NCBI RefSeq assembly: GCF_001908725.1
Contig: NZ_CP018725.1
Span: 3,968,001 to 4,032,000, forward strand
DNA length: 64,000 nucleotides
Reading direction: 5' to 3'
Source: Xanthomonas vesicatoria ATCC 35937
GTDB lineage: Bacteria; Pseudomonadota; Gammaproteobacteria; Xanthomonadales; Xanthomonadaceae
Notes under the pieces: model-generated
Told to the model about the DNA's origin: nothing
The model's database searches: none
The model's input: only the letters and a program-made list of their open reading frames with translations
Translations under genes and position numbers: made by a program
Part shown: positions 1-9,003 of the stretch, one piece after another
Layout of the letters: every line of letters starts with the position of its first letter
How positions within the stretch are numbered: the stretch's first letter is position 1

Positions 1-127
1 GCAGCTTTCCTTCTGCCTGCGCAGTGGCACTCAGCAGCAACGGCAGTGCGGCCAGCAACAACACTGCGACGCGCTTGGAGACTGTGCGGCGTTTGCAAGG
101 CGCGTGAGAGGTGACGGTCAAACGCAT
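1..127 (-). CDS. Exported protein, N-terminal fragment (runs off the window)
   Basis: Only the first 42 codons are present; the rest lies before base 1. The ATG at 127-125 is preceded by a GGAG about 8 bases upstream. The fragment is a classical Sec signal peptide: a basic N-terminus (CKRRTVSKR), a Leu/Ala-rich core (VAVLLLAALPLLL) and an Ala-x-Ala type cleavage site (SATAQA) near residue 38. The product is therefore exported to or beyond the periplasm. It lies about 40 bases downstream of the TauD-like gene on the same strand, so the two may be co-transcribed. The mature protein is not visible and no function can be given. Confidence 0.6.
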   Translation of the reverse strand, partial: MRLTVTSHAPCKRRTVSKRVAVLLLAALPLLLSATAQAEGKL

Positions 128-166
128 TCGGCGCTCCAGTCGAAGGGGGAGGGGACAGGCGTGCGC

Positions 167-1084
167 TCAGAACGGCGCATCGCCTTCGATGGTGGTGCGG
201 TTGAGCCGGCGCCGCAGGTGATCGGGCGTGCCCGCGGCCAGATGCATGACCGAGCGGTTGTCCCAGAACACCATGTCGTACGGCTGCCATTGATGCCGGT
301 ACACCAATGCATCGTGGGTACTGTGTTCGAACAGTGTCTGCAGCAACGCTTCGCTTTCGTCTTCGGGCAAGCCGACGATGCGGGTGGTGAAGTGCTCGCT
401 GACAAACAGCGCCTTTTGACCGGTTTCCGGATGCGTGCGCACGATAGGGTGCTGCACCGGTTTTACTTCGGCAATCTGTTCGGGCGTCAGTGCAGGGCGC
501 CACGGGTTGCGTGCGCGCAGCTCTTCGTATTTGGCGAGGTAACTATGTTCGGCACGCAGATCCTGCACGCGGCGTTTGAGCGGCTCGGGCAGCGTGTGCC
601 AGGCCAGATGCTGATTGGCGAACAAGGTGTCGCCACCTTCGCTGGGCAGTTCCTGCGCGTGCAGCAGCGAGCCCAGGCTTGGCGTTTCCTTGTACGACAG
701 ATCCGAATGCCAGTAATGCCCGGCATCGCCTAGCCCGATCGGCTCGCCGTTTTCCTTGATGTTGGACACCACCAGCACTTCCGGATGCCCGGGTAGCTGG
801 AAGTTGCGCAACACATGGATCTGCAACGGCCCGAAACGACGGCTGAAATCCACCTGCTGCGCAGGCGTGATGCGCTGATCGCGGAACACCAGCACGTGAT
901 GGTCCAGATGCGCCTGATGGATGCGCGCAAAGGTGGTGGCATCCAGTGGCTGCGACAGGTCCAGCCCCAGGACTTGCGCACCCAGCGGCGCATCGAACGG
1001 CACGATCCGCACGCCGGACGCCTGTGCAGCGGTGGCATCGTTGCGCAGCGATTGCACGCGCGCTGCAGAACTCACGCTAGCCAT
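167..1084 (-). CDS. TauD/TfdA-family Fe(II)/2-oxoglutarate-dependent dioxygenase
   Basis: A 305-residue protein of the usual TauD/TfdA length. Members couple oxidative decarboxylation of 2-oxoglutarate to hydroxylation of a substrate such as taurine, other sulfonates or aryloxyacids. The iron-binding triad is visible: the HxD pair at His126/Asp128 (HYWHSDLSY) and the distal His281 in NRSVMHLA, followed by the 2-oxoglutarate-binding arginine region (RRRLNRTTI, about 291-299). No sulfonate ABC transporter genes are adjacent, so the substrate cannot be inferred. The only close same-strand neighbour is the exported protein cut by the window edge. The family call is secure; the specific name taurine dioxygenase would be a guess. 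Confidence 0.85.
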   Translation of the reverse strand: MASVSSAARVQSLRNDATAAQASGVRIVPFDAPLGAQVLGLDLSQPLDATTFARIHQAHLDHHVLVFRDQRITPAQQVDFSRRFGPLQIHVLRNFQLPGHPEVLVVSNIKENGEPIGLGDAGHYWHSDLSYKETPSLGSLLHAQELPSEGGDTLFANQHLAWHTLPEPLKRRVQDLRAEHSYLAKYEELRARNPWRPALTPEQIAEVKPVQHPIVRTHPETGQKALFVSEHFTTRIVGLPEDESEALLQTLFEHSTHDALVYRHQWQPYDMVFWDNRSVMHLAAGTPDHLRRRLNRTTIEGDAPF

Positions 1085-1334
1085 GACGGTCGCACCTCGA
1101 CGACAGCAAAGGCCGCCCGAACGGCGACCGGACTGGTCACTCTAGGCAGTCATGCCGCCGCTGCGAACGTACGATTTGCAAGGTGCTTATGCGCTGCGGA
1201 TATATGCGTCGCGACACTGGCCACGTCTATCGCGGCGGCACAGGCCCCGCGCTCCATGATGGTGGGTCATGGAGCGCCTCTGGTGGCGCATTCCGCAGCC
1301 AATCTTCAACACTTGGCCGCGCCTATGGCCTGCC

Positions 1335-3818
1335 TTATTCGGTGCGCAGCGCCAATGCCGGGGGCGTGGAGAGGATGCGCCGCGTGCCCGACCAGCCTGC
1401 GAGCAAGCTCAATGCCAGCCCGAATGCACCACCCAGCAGCAGCCGCGGCCAATCCGGCGCCAGCGCGATGTCGAACGCCTGCTGCCCGACCACCGCGCCG
1501 ATGACGGCCGCAGCCGTGACCGCCAGGCCCGCGGCCAGCAGCCCCAATGCGCCGAATTCCACCAGCACCGCGCCACGCAATTGCCCACGCCGTGCGCCCA
1601 ACGTGCGTAGCACCGCGCTGTCGTAGCGGCGCTCGCCTGCGGTGGCCTGCAACGCGGCCAGCAGCACCAGTACGCCGGCCAGCAGGCTGAAGCCCATCAC
1701 CAGTTGCGCGGCCTGCGCCACCTGGTCGATCACCTCGCGCACGCGGCCCAGGATGGCATCGATGTCCAGCACCGAGATATTGGGGTAGTCGCGGCTCAGC
1801 GAGGCCAGCTTGGGCGCACTACCGGGCGGCAGATGGAAGGCGGAAATCAGGTTGTACGGCGCATCGCCCACCGCGCCTTCGTTGAGCAGCAGGAAGAAGT
1901 TGACCCGGAACGAATCCCAATCGGCCTTGCGGATGCTGGTGACGGTGAAGCTGCGCTGTTGCTCGCCCAGCAACAAGGTGATGCGGTCGCCGAGCTTGAG
2001 CTGATAGCGCTGTGCCCAGCCTTCTTCCACCGACGCTTCCGCTGCGGTGCTGTCGGCTGTCCAGAACTTGCCCTGCAACAGCGTATTTGCCGGCGGAAAT
2101 GCATGGCGCCAGGAAAAATTGACCGGGCGGTTGTCGCCGTCGCCATCGTCGGCCGGGTCGCGGTCGCCGCGGACCGGCGGCTTGTCGTTGATCGCCACCA
2201 GGCGACCGGTGGAAAACGGCTCTACCGCCGCGTCCTCCACACCCAGGCCACGCAAGGTCTGCAATACCGGCTCGGTCTGCTCGGGCTGGATATTCATCAG
2301 GAAGTAGTTGGGCGTGTCCGCCGGCAAACGGTCGCGCCATTGGCCAAGCAGGCCCGGGCCGACCACCGCCAGCAGCAGCAGCGCGCACAACGACAGCGAC
2401 AGGCCGACCAACTGCACCACGCTCAATCCGCGGCGGCGCGTCAGCGAGGCCAGGCCCAGCTTCCAGGCGCCGCGCAGGCGGTGCTGGATCGGCCGCAACA
2501 ACGCCAGCAATCCCAGTCCCAGCAACATCGCCACCACCGCCAGCGCGGCCAGGCCGCCCAGCACCCAGCCGGCCAGCACCAGGTTGCCTGTGGCATACAC
2601 GGTCAGCGCCAGCGTTGCCGCCAATGCGGCGGCGTACACCAGCAGGGAGCTCGGCGGCACTGCGGCAAAGCTGCGGTTGAGCACGCGCATCGGCGGCACA
2701 TTGCGCAGCCGCAGCAGCGGCGGCAGGCCGAAGCCCAGCAACAGCACCAGCCCGATGCCTGCACCGGCCAGGGCCGGGGTGGCCTGCGGCAACGGCAGCC
2801 GGTTCGGAATCAGGCTGCCCAGCGCCTGCACCAGGCCTTCCTGCGCCAGCATGCCCAGCCCGATCCCGACCAGGCAGGCCGGGATCGCGGTCAACAACAA
2901 TTGCAGCGACAGCATCGCCAGGATGTCGCGCTGCTTGGCGCCCAGGCAGCGCAGCACTGCCACGGTGTCGATGCGGCGCATCGCGAACCGGTTGGCCGCC
3001 AGCGCAGTGGCCACGCCGGACAGCAGCACTGCCAGCAAGGCCGACAAGGCCAGGAACCGGCCGGCGCGATCGAACGCTGCGCGCATGCCGCGCTGGGTGT
3101 CTTCGATGCCGACCAGGCGATATTCGCTGGCGCGCGGCTTGAGCCAGGCGCGCAGGTCGGCGATCGCATCCGGCGCACCGGCGAACATCAGCCGGTACGA
3201 AGCGCGACTGCCGGGGCCGAGCAGTCCGGCGCCGTCGATATCGGCGCGATTGACCAACAACGGCGGTGACAGCTGCATCAGTTCGCCGGATGCATCCGGC
3301 TCGGCACGCAGCACGCCGGTGATGGTCAGATGGCCGGCGCCGAATTCCAGCTGCTCGCCCACCCGCAGGCCCAGCGCCTCGAGCAGACGCGGGTCGGCAT
3401 AGGCCTGACCCGGCGGCGGCGCCGTGGCAGGTTTGCCTTCGACGCCGCTGCCGTCCTTGGACACCAGCAACTGTCCCCGCAGCGGGTAACCGGCGCCGAC
3501 GCCGCGGATGTTGGCCATCTGGCTGGACTCGCCATGGAACAACACGCTGGGGAAGCTGACCATGCGCGTATGTTGCAGGCCGCGTCGCTGCGCCTCGTCG
3601 GCAAAGTCGGCCGGAATCTCCTGGCGTCCGGTCACGCCCAGGTCACCGCCGAGCACCTCGGCCGCGCTGGAGGTCAGCGCCAGGGTCACCCGATCGACCA
3701 GCGTGCCGACGGCCGTCATCACCGCCACGCCCAGCACCAGCGCGGCGAACACGGTCAGCAGGTCGCCGGCCAGGAATTCGCGGCGCACGGCGCGCGCGGC
3801 TTGGCGCAGCACGTTCAT
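1335..3818 (-). CDS. ybbP: ABC transporter permease, YbbP/FtsX family
   Basis: An 827-residue inner-membrane permease of the MacB/FtsX type with duplicated architecture. One membrane segment sits near the N-terminus (residues about 18-42). A long periplasmic region precedes a central bundle of helices (about 250-500). A second periplasmic region is followed by a final helix group (about 690-815). Its ATG at 3818 overlaps the TGA of the upstream ATPase gene in an ATGA, indicating translational coupling. The ybbA-ybbP pair divergent from tesA matches the arrangement in E. coli, where the cargo is not firmly established. Pfam-style FtsX domains are inferred from the hydrophobicity pattern and motifs, not from a search. 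Confidence 0.88.
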   Translation of the reverse strand: MNVLRQAARAVRREFLAGDLLTVFAALVLGVAVMTAVGTLVDRVTLALTSSAAEVLGGDLGVTGRQEIPADFADEAQRRGLQHTRMVSFPSVLFHGESSQMANIRGVGAGYPLRGQLLVSKDGSGVEGKPATAPPPGQAYADPRLLEALGLRVGEQLEFGAGHLTITGVLRAEPDASGELMQLSPPLLVNRADIDGAGLLGPGSRASYRLMFAGAPDAIADLRAWLKPRASEYRLVGIEDTQRGMRAAFDRAGRFLALSALLAVLLSGVATALAANRFAMRRIDTVAVLRCLGAKQRDILAMLSLQLLLTAIPACLVGIGLGMLAQEGLVQALGSLIPNRLPLPQATPALAGAGIGLVLLLGFGLPPLLRLRNVPPMRVLNRSFAAVPPSSLLVYAAALAATLALTVYATGNLVLAGWVLGGLAALAVVAMLLGLGLLALLRPIQHRLRGAWKLGLASLTRRRGLSVVQLVGLSLSLCALLLLAVVGPGLLGQWRDRLPADTPNYFLMNIQPEQTEPVLQTLRGLGVEDAAVEPFSTGRLVAINDKPPVRGDRDPADDGDGDNRPVNFSWRHAFPPANTLLQGKFWTADSTAAEASVEEGWAQRYQLKLGDRITLLLGEQQRSFTVTSIRKADWDSFRVNFFLLLNEGAVGDAPYNLISAFHLPPGSAPKLASLSRDYPNISVLDIDAILGRVREVIDQVAQAAQLVMGFSLLAGVLVLLAALQATAGERRYDSAVLRTLGARRGQLRGAVLVEFGALGLLAAGLAVTAAAVIGAVVGQQAFDIALAPDWPRLLLGGAFGLALSLLAGWSGTRRILSTPPALALRTE

Positions 3819-4525
3819 GCGGCCGAACCGGGCTGGGCGTGCAGGCGGCCGCTGTCGATGCGGTAGATGTGATGGCAGCGCTGCGCCAGGGTCATGTCGT
3901 GGGTCACCAGCACCAGCGTGGTGTCGCTGGTGGCATTGAGCGCAAACAGCAGGTCGCTGATCTGCGCGCCAGTGGTCTGGTCCAGGCTGCCGGTGGGCTC
4001 ATCGGCAAACAGGATCCGCGGTTTGGCCACGAACGCGCGAGCTAGCGCCACACGTTGCTGCTCGCCGCCGGACAGCTGGCGCGGGTAGTGGCGCGCGCGC
4101 GCGCTGAGACCGACCGCCTCCAAGACCTCGCGCACCCGCGCCGGATCCTCGCGCCCGGCCAGTTCCAGCGGCAACGCGATGTTTTCTTCGGCGGTCAGCG
4201 CCGGCAGCAGATGGAAGCTTTGGAACACGAAGCCCACCTCACGCGCGCGCAGGGCGGCACGCGCTTCTTCGTCGAGCTGGCCCAGATCCTGGCCGGACAG
4301 CGCAATGCTGCCGCGGCTGGGCAGGTCCAGCCCGGCGAGCAGGCCGAGCAGCGTGGTCTTGCCCGAACCGGACGCACCAACAATCGCGATACTGTCGCCT
4401 TCACTGACCGTCAAGCTCACGTTGTCGAGGATGTGGAGTGTTCCCTCCGGTCCACTGACGGATTTACCGACTTCGCGGACGTCGATGGCGGTGCGGGTGC
4501 TGGAGCGGGGGGCCAGACTGTCGAT
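3815..4525 (-). CDS. ybbA: ABC transporter ATP-binding protein, YbbA/LolD-like; start codon unclear
   Basis: The nucleotide-binding subunit partnering YbbP, about 230 residues. Visible motifs in order: Walker A (GASGSGKTT), Q-loop (FVFQSFHLLPAL), ABC signature (LSGGEQQRVALA), Walker B (ILFADEPTG) and the switch histidine (LVTHD). This is the MacB/LolD/YbbA class. The start is problematic. There is no ATG, GTG or TTG between the divergent tesA start and the beginning of the conserved domain. An ATC at 4525 has a GGAG seven bases upstream, and a CTG at 4516 is another option. I placed the start at the ATC provisionally. The reading frame stays open further upstream, but that part lies antisense to tesA and looks like chance. 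The domain call is firm; the 5' end is not. Confidence 0.85.
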   Translation of the reverse strand: MDSLAPRSSTRTAIDVREVGKSVSGPEGTLHILDNVSLTVSEGDSIAIVGASGSGKTTLLGLLAGLDLPSRGSIALSGQDLGQLDEEARAALRAREVGFVFQSFHLLPALTAEENIALPLELAGREDPARVREVLEAVGLSARARHYPRQLSGGEQQRVALARAFVAKPRILFADEPTGSLDQTTGAQISDLLFALNATSDTTLVLVTHDMTLAQRCHHIYRIDSGRLHAQPGSAA

Positions 4526-4538
4526 GAGGAATCTCCGA

Positions 4539-5192
4539 ATGCGTGAAAGAACACTGCGATATGGCGCGCTGGTCCTGTGGCTGCTGACACTCTCCCTGCT
4601 CGCGCCGGGGATTGCCTCTGCCAGAAGTCCGGTGACGACCGCGCCGATCCTGGTGGTGGGCGACAGCCTGAGCGCTGCGCACAACATCCCGGTGCAGTCC
4701 GGCTGGGTCACCTTGCTCGACCAACGCCTGAAGCGTGACATGGCGACGCCACCGGCAGTCGTCAATGCCAGTATCAGCGGCGAAACCACGTCCGGCGCAT
4801 TGACCCGGTTGCCCGGACTGTTGCAAAAGCATCGCCCCGGCGTGGTGGTGATCGAGCTAGGTGGCAACGATGCGCTGCGCGGGCTGACCCCGGCCCAGCT
4901 CAAGGGCAACCTGGAAAAGATGATTCAACTCAGCCAGCAGGCCGGCGCCAAGGTACTGTTGCTGGGCATCGACGTGCCGCCCAACTATGGCCCGGCCTAT
5001 CGCGAGCGTCTGAAAGCCACCTACGCCGATCTGTCCAAACAGTACAACACCGCGCTTGTGCCGTTCTTTCTGGAAAAGGTGGCCTTGCAGCCCGGATTGA
5101 TGCAGGCCGACGGCCTCCACCCGACCGCTGCGGCTCAGCCCAGGGTGCTGGAAACGGTATGGCCGGCGTTGCGCCCGATGCTGACCCGCTGA
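4539..5192 (+). CDS. tesA: Multifunctional SGNH esterase / acyl-CoA thioesterase I (TesA)
   Basis: A 217-residue periplasmic lipase-fold hydrolase acting on acyl esters and thioesters. A signal peptide (residues 1-28, core LVLWLLTLSLLAPG) precedes the SGNH blocks: block I GDSLSAAH with nucleophile Ser43, block III GGNDALRG, and block V DGLHPTAAAQ with the catalytic Asp and His. The ATG at 4539 was chosen because GAGGA lies about 9 bases upstream; an in-frame ATG at 4524 is an alternative. The 5' end abuts the divergent ybbA gene, as in E. coli. Length and motifs agree with TesA; related arylesterases share the same pattern. Confidence 0.88.
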   Translation: MRERTLRYGALVLWLLTLSLLAPGIASARSPVTTAPILVVGDSLSAAHNIPVQSGWVTLLDQRLKRDMATPPAVVNASISGETTSGALTRLPGLLQKHRPGVVVIELGGNDALRGLTPAQLKGNLEKMIQLSQQAGAKVLLLGIDVPPNYGPAYRERLKATYADLSKQYNTALVPFFLEKVALQPGLMQADGLHPTAAAQPRVLETVWPALRPMLTR

Positions 5193-5198
5193 ACCAGC

Positions 5199-5212
5199 GC
5201 GTCACATGACGT
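5199..5212. promoter_or_regulatory. Imperfect palindrome upstream of colR
   Basis: The arms GCGTCA and TGACGT are separated by CA, with 5 of 6 positions complementary. The site lies 70-84 bases before the colR start and just after tesA. It could be an operator or part of the tesA 3' end. There is no functional support beyond symmetry and position. Confidence 0.25.
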
Positions 5213-5282
5213 TATCTGGTCTTCACGTGCTTTCCACCGCCGATCCGGCATGTTTCACAAAGCTGAAGACCGAGGAAAGTCC

Positions 5283-5996
5283 ATGCGTCAGACCAAGGAA
5301 ACGTCCGGCCTCGTGCTGGTCGTCGAAGACAACCGCAATATCTCTGAAATGATCGGCGAATACCTGGAAGGCCGTGGCTTCGAGGTCGACTATGCGCAGG
5401 ATGGGCTGGACGGTTACCGTCTGGCCGCCGAGAACAGCTACGACGTCGTCGTGCTGGACCTCATGCTGCCACGCCTGGACGGTATCGAAGTGTGTCGTCG
5501 CCTGCGTAACGACGCACGCAAGTCCACGCCGGTGCTGATGCTGACCGCCCGCGACACACTGGACGACAAGCTCACCGGCCTGGGTTTCGGTGCAGACGAT
5601 TATCTGACCAAGCCTTTCGCGATTCAGGAACTGGAAGCACGTCTGCGTGCCTTGATCCGTCGCGAGCGACGTCAGGTGGGTTCGGAAGTGCTCAAAGTCG
5701 CCGACCTGGTGCTCGACCCGGTCAGCATGCGTGCCACCCGTGCCGGCACCGAGCTGCAGCTCTCGCCGATCGGTCTGCGCCTGCTCACCATCCTGATGCG
5801 CGAATCGCCGCGCGTGGTGACCCGCCAGGAAATCGAGCGCGAGATCTGGGGCAATGGGTTGCCCGATTCGGACACGCTGCGCAGCCATCTGTACAACCTG
5901 CGCAAGATCATCGACAAGCCGTTCGATCGCCCGCTGCTGCACACCGTGCAGAGCGCCGGCTATCGCATTGCCGACATCGCCCAGCCGATGGCCTGA
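5283..5996 (+). CDS. colR: Response regulator, OmpR/PhoB family, ColR-like
   Basis: A 237-residue DNA-binding response regulator. The receiver domain covers residues about 9-125 with phospho-acceptor Asp59 (VVVLDLMLP), acidic pocket EDN at 15-17 and conserved Lys in LTKPF. A winged-helix trans_reg_C domain fills about 137-232. The C-terminal stretch PDSDTLRSHLYNLRKIIDKP closely resembles Pseudomonas ColR, so I call it ColR-like (VgrR is a Xanthomonas name for one member). Start chosen at 5283 because GAGGAAA lies 4-10 bases upstream; an in-frame ATG at 5250 lacks this. It precedes its sensor kinase gene by about 140 bases. Xanthomonas genomes carry more than one ColRS-type pair, so orthology is uncertain. 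Confidence 0.88.
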   Translation: MRQTKETSGLVLVVEDNRNISEMIGEYLEGRGFEVDYAQDGLDGYRLAAENSYDVVVLDLMLPRLDGIEVCRRLRNDARKSTPVLMLTARDTLDDKLTGLGFGADDYLTKPFAIQELEARLRALIRRERRQVGSEVLKVADLVLDPVSMRATRAGTELQLSPIGLRLLTILMRESPRVVTRQEIEREIWGNGLPDSDTLRSHLYNLRKIIDKPFDRPLLHTVQSAGYRIADIAQPMA

Positions 5997-6137
5997 TGTC
6001 GCCAGCCGGCCGCCACCTGGCGGCCGGCTGATCCTGTAGGCGCACACGCGCGCTCGTTCCCCCGTGCTGCCGCCTGGTTGCACGACGGACTTACGGAAGC
6101 GTTGCCTATAATCCGGCGCTCTCCCCTGGATGCAGCA

Positions 6138-7409
6138 ATGCCACACGGGCTCCCGAGAAAAATACGTCTTGCCTTCCTGCTTCAGGTCGCGCTGGCGAGC
6201 CTGGCCATCGTGCTAGGCGGGTATCTGATTTCCTTTGTGATTAAGTACAGCCTGGTGCGCACTGTGCTTGCCGACGAGGCAGTGCACTTCTGGCGCATGC
6301 ACAGGAGTACGCCGGACCACCGTCCGCCCAATACACGCAATATCCAAGGATATTTCTCGCCTGCCGGTACTACCGCCAATGCGGCGCCGCGCGCGCTGCA
6401 GGCACTGTCCCCGGGTTTCAGCGAGGTAGGGGCAGCCGATGCGCTGGTCTATGTGGATCAACGTCCCGAAGGGCGCCTGTATCTGGTATTTCCGCGTTCG
6501 CGTGCCGCGCATCTGACGTGGTGGTTCGGCGTTGTGCCCGCCATCATCGTGCTGCTGGGAATCTATGGGGTTTCCTGGTTCACCTACCGCGTTTCCAAGC
6601 GCCTGGTGTCGCCGATCAGCTGGCTCGCGCGACGCGTGTCGCACTGGGATCCGCGCAATCCCGATGTGGACGAGCTGTCGCCGGAGCGGTTACCAGCAGA
6701 GCTGCAAGGTGAAACTCGGCAGTTGGCCGCCGCATTGCATGCCCTTGGCCAACGCGTCAGCGATCACGTCGCGCGCGAACGCAACTTCACCCGCGATGCC
6801 AGCCATGAGCTGCGCACACCACTGACAGTGATCCGTGTGGCCAGCGACATGGCACTGGCTGACGACGAACTGTCGCAACGTACCCAGCGTAGCCTGCGTC
6901 GCATCCAGCGTGCCGGCCGCGACATGGAAGCGGTGATCGATGCCTTCCTGATCCTGGCGCGCGAAGCGGAGATCGATCCGCAAAGCGAAACCTTCGACGC
7001 GGCAGAGCTGGCAAGCGAGGAGGTCGAGAGCGCCCGCGAATTGCTCGGCGACAAGCCGGTCTCCTTACGTATGGTCGGCGAGGGCAGCCTGCAGATGTTC
7101 GCGCCGCCGCGGGTGATGCGGGTGGTGCTGAGCAATCTGTTGCGCAACGCCTGCGCCTATACCGACACCGGCAGCATCGAGGTGGAAGTCACCCAGGACC
7201 GCATCGTGGTGCGCGATACCGGTATCGGCATGAGCGAAGAGGCGCGTGTGCGTGCATTCGAGCCGTTTTTCCGCGCTGATCCCACGCGCCCGCAGGGCAC
7301 TGGGCTGGGCTTGTCGATCGTGCGGCGGCTGTGCGACCGCTTCGGTTGGCGGATCGAACTGCATAGCGAAGCAGGTGTGGGGACCTCGGTGGCGGTGGTG
7401 GTGGCATAA
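6138..7409 (+). CDS. colS: Sensor histidine kinase, ColS-like
   Basis: A 423-residue membrane kinase paired with the preceding regulator. A transmembrane helix (about 10-38), a short periplasmic sensor of about 85 residues, and a second helix (about 126-148) precede a HAMP-like linker. Then come the HisKA domain with His223 (DASHELRTPLTV), the N box (LSNLLRNACAY) and the G boxes (DTGIGM, GTGLGLSIV). The compact sensor contains HFWRMH and PPNTRNIQGYF, a pattern of ColS-type sensors, some of which respond to metals. I do not see an ExxE metal motif in the sensor. The ATG at 6138 lies directly before the first membrane helix; the upstream in-frame ATG at 6078 would add 20 non-conserved-looking residues. 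Confidence 0.87.
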   Translation: MPHGLPRKIRLAFLLQVALASLAIVLGGYLISFVIKYSLVRTVLADEAVHFWRMHRSTPDHRPPNTRNIQGYFSPAGTTANAAPRALQALSPGFSEVGAADALVYVDQRPEGRLYLVFPRSRAAHLTWWFGVVPAIIVLLGIYGVSWFTYRVSKRLVSPISWLARRVSHWDPRNPDVDELSPERLPAELQGETRQLAAALHALGQRVSDHVARERNFTRDASHELRTPLTVIRVASDMALADDELSQRTQRSLRRIQRAGRDMEAVIDAFLILAREAEIDPQSETFDAAELASEEVESARELLGDKPVSLRMVGEGSLQMFAPPRVMRVVLSNLLRNACAYTDTGSIEVEVTQDRIVVRDTGIGMSEEARVRAFEPFFRADPTRPQGTGLGLSIVRRLCDRFGWRIELHSEAGVGTSVAVVVA

Positions 7410-7727
7410 GCCGCTTGCGGTTTGCCAAGCGCGTCGTTGCGGACCGATAGCAGCGTCACGAGGGTAGCAGGTGCGCATGGGTGGCCATGCGCCGGATGTG
7501 CCGAACGATTCGCATCGCTTCATGCGCCGGGCCGTTTGGACGGGTTGGCGTTGCGTGCGGTGGCGATGATTCAGATGGCTACTGCAATACCACGGCGCCC
7601 AGCATCCACGCCGCCGCGCGCTGCATCCTTGCTGCGCCCGATGTGCATGAGGCTTCCTGTGGTCCGTCGCTTCAGCGCCAACCAGCCGATCCGATGGCCT
7701 GCGCCCTCAGATCGCTCAGCCAACGCC
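7410..7727. other. Gene-free stretch between colS and the SGNH hydrolase gene
   Basis: About 320 bases between two convergent genes. I see no convincing coding frame and no strong T-tailed hairpin. Short open frames here have no ribosome binding site and look like chance in G+C-rich DNA. Confidence 0.5.
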
Positions 7728-8438
7728 CTATTTTTGTTCCAACACAGGCGCCACCGCCTTGCGCCAAAGGGCATAACCGTCTGCAGTCATATGCAGCATG
7801 TCATCGCGAAACAGTTCGGAGCGCGGCTTGCCGCTGGCATCGAGCATGGGCGTGTAGACATCGACAAAATCCACACGCGGCAGCGGCGCGAGTGCGTCCT
7901 TGATCAGGCGATTGGCGGCGATGACCGACGGCAGCAACTGCGCACGCGAGGGGCTGGGTTTGATCGACAGATAGCTGATGCGCGTATCGGGCAGGTCGCG
8001 CCGGATGCGTGCCACGAACGCCACCACGTCATCGCGCACCTGTTCGGGCGTGCGGCCGCTGTTGAGATCGTTATCGCCGGCATACAGCAGCACCTGACGT
8101 GGCGCATACGGGATCACGATGCGGTCGGCGTACCAAGTGCTGTCGCGCACTTCCGAACCGCCGAAGCCGCGGTTGATGACCGGCTTACCTGGGAAATCCT
8201 GCGCCAGGGTGTCCCAGAAGCGGATCGACGAACTGCCGACAAAGACGATGCCGTGTCTGGGCGGCGGCTGGCGCGCATCGCTGGCGGCAAAGCGCTGCAT
8301 GTCCTCTTCCCAGGCCGTGTTGGACACCTGGGCGGGCACCGCAGGCATGGCGTACGGAGCCTGATGGGCCTGCGCGATGGCCTGGCTGGAGAGCAATGCA
8401 AGGCTGCACAGCAGTGTGCGCAAGGTGGATCGAGTCAT
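7728..8438 (-). CDS. Exported SGNH/GDSL-family hydrolase
   Basis: A 236-residue exported hydrolase. A signal peptide occupies residues 1-22 (core LRTLLCSLALLSS, cleavage near AIA-QA). The SGNH blocks are present in variant form: GSSSIRFWD (block I; Ser as nucleophile), RGFGGSEVRD (block II Gly), YAGDNDLNSG (block III Asn) and DMLHMTADGY (block V Asp-x-x-His). This variant resembles bacterial lysophospholipase or carbohydrate-esterase-like SGNH proteins rather than TesA. It is convergent with colS and divergent from dgkA. The substrate is unknown; a periplasmic lipid or polysaccharide ester is plausible. Confidence 0.85.
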   Translation of the reverse strand: MTRSTLRTLLCSLALLSSQAIAQAHQAPYAMPAVPAQVSNTAWEEDMQRFAASDARQPPPRHGIVFVGSSSIRFWDTLAQDFPGKPVINRGFGGSEVRDSTWYADRIVIPYAPRQVLLYAGDNDLNSGRTPEQVRDDVVAFVARIRRDLPDTRISYLSIKPSPSRAQLLPSVIAANRLIKDALAPLPRVDFVDVYTPMLDASGKPRSELFRDDMLHMTADGYALWRKAVAPVLEQK

Positions 8439-8622
8439 GTGGAAGGCCTACAACAATGAAGCGGGCTGCCCATGGTGCAGCAGTCTGCAAGCTGACGGCA
8501 AACTCGGCCGTGGCTGGCGATACGCACCATCACCGTGCAAGATTCGCACTTTCCCCAGCAGCGGCCACACCATGCGTTTTCCCCGTCCCCTGACACGCCC
8601 TTGCGGCCGGAAGCACTGAGGC

Positions 8623-9003
8623 ATGGCCGATCAATTAGGACACGTGCCGCGCGGACCGCGCCGCATGCTCAAGGCCGCGATCTGGTCGTGGCAGGGCTTG
8701 CGTGCTGCCTGGTTGCACGAATCCTCGTTCCGCCTGGAAGTCTGCCTGGCCGTGGTCATGGCCCCAATGGGCATCTGGCTGGGTCAGTCGCCGCTGGAGC
8801 GCATCGCGCTGATTGCACCGTTGTTGATCGTGCTGGCCGCCGAGCTGTTGAATTCGGCCATCGAGGCTGTGATCGAACGCTATGGCCCCGAGCACCACGT
8901 GCTCGCCGGCCGCGCCAAGGACATGGGCTCGGCAGCGGTGTTCCTACTTTTGATCAATGTGGTGCTGTGCTGGGGATTGATCCTGTTGCCGCGGGTCTTT
9001 TGA
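8623..9003 (+). CDS. dgkA: Diacylglycerol kinase (prokaryotic DgkA)
   Basis: A 126-residue integral inner-membrane enzyme that phosphorylates diacylglycerol with ATP, recycling lipid released during glucan or LPS modification. The signature AAELLNSAIEAVIE in the second helix is visible, as is KDMGSAAV before the third helix. Three hydrophobic helices (about 36-55, 60-82, 102-121) and the small size match the family. It is monocistronic by position, divergent from the SGNH hydrolase gene. No unusual features. Confidence 0.95.
   Translation: MADQLGHVPRGPRRMLKAAIWSWQGLRAAWLHESSFRLEVCLAVVMAPMGIWLGQSPLERIALIAPLLIVLAAELLNSAIEAVIERYGPEHHVLAGRAKDMGSAAVFLLLINVVLCWGLILLPRVF

Noticed and set aside
1704..3269. 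Long rightward open frame antisense to ybbP, Gln/Arg/His-rich
   Set aside because: Composition is typical of the antisense of a G+C-rich membrane-protein gene; no domain and no ribosome site.
4526..4909. Long in-frame extension of ybbA upstream
   Set aside because: It lies entirely antisense to tesA, whose motifs are intact, and encodes no recognisable domain.
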